Positions 63,409 to 64,000 of a DNA stretch of 64,000 nucleotides are shown here, piece by piece (position 1 is the first letter of the stretch; every line of letters starts with the position of its first letter). The notes beneath the pieces were generated by a model that searched no databases, was not told the origin of the DNA, and worked only from the letters and a program-made list of their open reading frames with translations. Origin of the DNA: Streptomyces musisoli (GTDB lineage Bacteria; Actinomycetota; Actinomycetes; Streptomycetales; Streptomycetaceae); contig NZ_JAERRH010000003.1 of the NCBI RefSeq assembly GCF_016741855.1, positions 806,001 to 870,000 of the forward strand. The letters are read 5' to 3'. A program made the position numbers and the translations under genes.

Positions 63409-64000
63409 TCAGCGCAGCGCTTCCGCGACCTCCCGCGCCGCCTCCACGACCCTCGGCCCCACCCGCTCCGGCACGGAGTCCATCAGCATCACCACGCCCA
63501 CGCTGCCCTCTACCCCGGTGACGCCGACCAGCGGCGCCGCGGCCCCGCTCGCACCGGCCTCCAGCTCGCCGTGCGTGAGGGTGTAGCCGGGATCCGCGGA
63601 GGGCGACTGCCGCGCGGACAGGATCGCCCTGCCCGCGGCCCCGCGGTCCAGGGGATGCCGGAAACCGGCCCGGTACGCCACGTGGTAATCGGTCCACGTC
63701 GGTTCGACCACGGCGACGGCCAGCGCCTCCGTCCCGTCCACCAGCGTCAGATGTGCGGTCGCCCCTATGTCCTCGGCGAGCGACCGCAGAGCGGGCAGCG
63801 CGGCCTCCCGTACCAGCGGGTGCACCTGCCGGCCGAGCCGCAGCACGCCGAGCCCGACGCGGGCCCGACCGCCCAAGTCACGCCGTATGAGCGCGTGTTG
63901 TTCCAGTGTGGCGAGCAACCGGTACACCACGGTCCGGTTCACTCCGAGTTTGGTGGACAACTCGGTGACGGTCAGCCCGTGGTCCGTGTCGGCCAGCAGT
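63409..64000 (-). CDS. IclR-family transcriptional regulator, 5' end beyond window
   Basis: At least 196 codons; the frame is open through 64000, so the start lies to the right. The HTH end TELSTKLGVNRTVVYRLLATLEQHALIRRD and the IclR effector domain (LPALRSLAEDIGATAHLTLVDGTEALAVAVVEPTWTDYHVAYRAGFRHPLDRGAAGRAIL) are clear. Effector unknown. Convergent with pucR over the repeat array. Confidence 0.88.
   Translation of the reverse strand, partial: LLADTDHGLTVTELSTKLGVNRTVVYRLLATLEQHALIRRDLGGRARVGLGVLRLGRQVHPLVREAALPALRSLAEDIGATAHLTLVDGTEALAVAVVEPTWTDYHVAYRAGFRHPLDRGAAGRAILSARQSPSADPGYTLTHGELEAGASGAAAPLVGVTGVEGSVGVVMLMDSVPERVGPRVVEAAREVAEALR

Overview
This window looks like a stretch of a Streptomyces core chromosome. 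GC content is very high with G/C-rich third codon positions. Genus markers include an SsgA-like sporulation protein, the DasR-type GlcNAc PTS, class E sortase and SALP/RDD/DUF families, and many starts look leaderless. From memory, the gene order resembles the S. coelicolor SCO28xx-SCO293x region; this was not checked against a database.

Layout. 0-7.4 kb: end of an F420-dependent oxidoreductase, a fumarylacetoacetate-hydrolase-family gene, a YidC/Oxa1 paralog with a small membrane partner, an HxlR regulator divergent from an MFS efflux pump, a class E sortase and a SEC-C/TPR protein. 7.4-11.2 kb: an accessory island with less biased base composition. It carries one large PLD-helicase-DUF3427 gene (SauUSI-like type IV restriction) bounded by a structured palindromic element and 15-nt exact inverted repeats. 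11.2-20.6 kb: DUF2267, Hsp20, small membrane proteins, a GlxA-type regulator, MFS, DUF445 and a GDSL hydrolase. 20.9-25 kb: RdgB, an unusual class-I-shaped tRNA with a UAG anticodon, two overlapping HNH paralogs, Bcp, DUF3618, a GroES-like protein, and a guanidine-III-type riboswitch in front of an SMR exporter. 25-33 kb: a very large class A penicillin-binding protein, a three-gene ABC-2 exporter and a DUF1707 protein. 33.5-37.5 kb: rph and the GlcNAc PTS genes with DasR-like operators. 37.6-47 kb: an MBL-fold cAMP-phosphodiesterase-like gene, a membrane-tethered PemK, the cysM-cysO-mec sulfur-carrier cysteine pathway with a cysteine leader peptide, an amino-acid permease, DUF2017, clpS, and pncB/pncA for NAD salvage. 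47-59.4 kb: a secreted M6 metalloprotease, two RDD proteins, ssgG, a GlcD-like FAD oxidase, a TPR protein, hppD with a divergent Lrp regulator, and a YlbL/S16-type protease. 59.4-64 kb: an enolase-superfamily racemase overlapping a GNAT gene, a divergent PucR regulator, and the edge of an IclR regulator.

How the genes work together. pncB/clpS/DUF2017/mec/cysO/cysM/MBL/rph/rdgB follow the order I recall for M. tuberculosis Rv1330c-Rv1341, here interrupted by PTS and transport genes. Mec, CysO and CysM form a protein-thiocarboxylate route to cysteine, probably controlled by a Cys-codon leader peptide with mutually exclusive hairpins. NagF and the two EIIC proteins import N-acetylglucosamine under DasR. 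PncA and PncB recycle nicotinamide to nicotinate mononucleotide.

The most striking unexplained feature is the number of short tandem-repeat arrays in the intergenic gaps. At least six of them begin inside the last codons of a gene and span its stop codon, as if gene ends were being copied outward.
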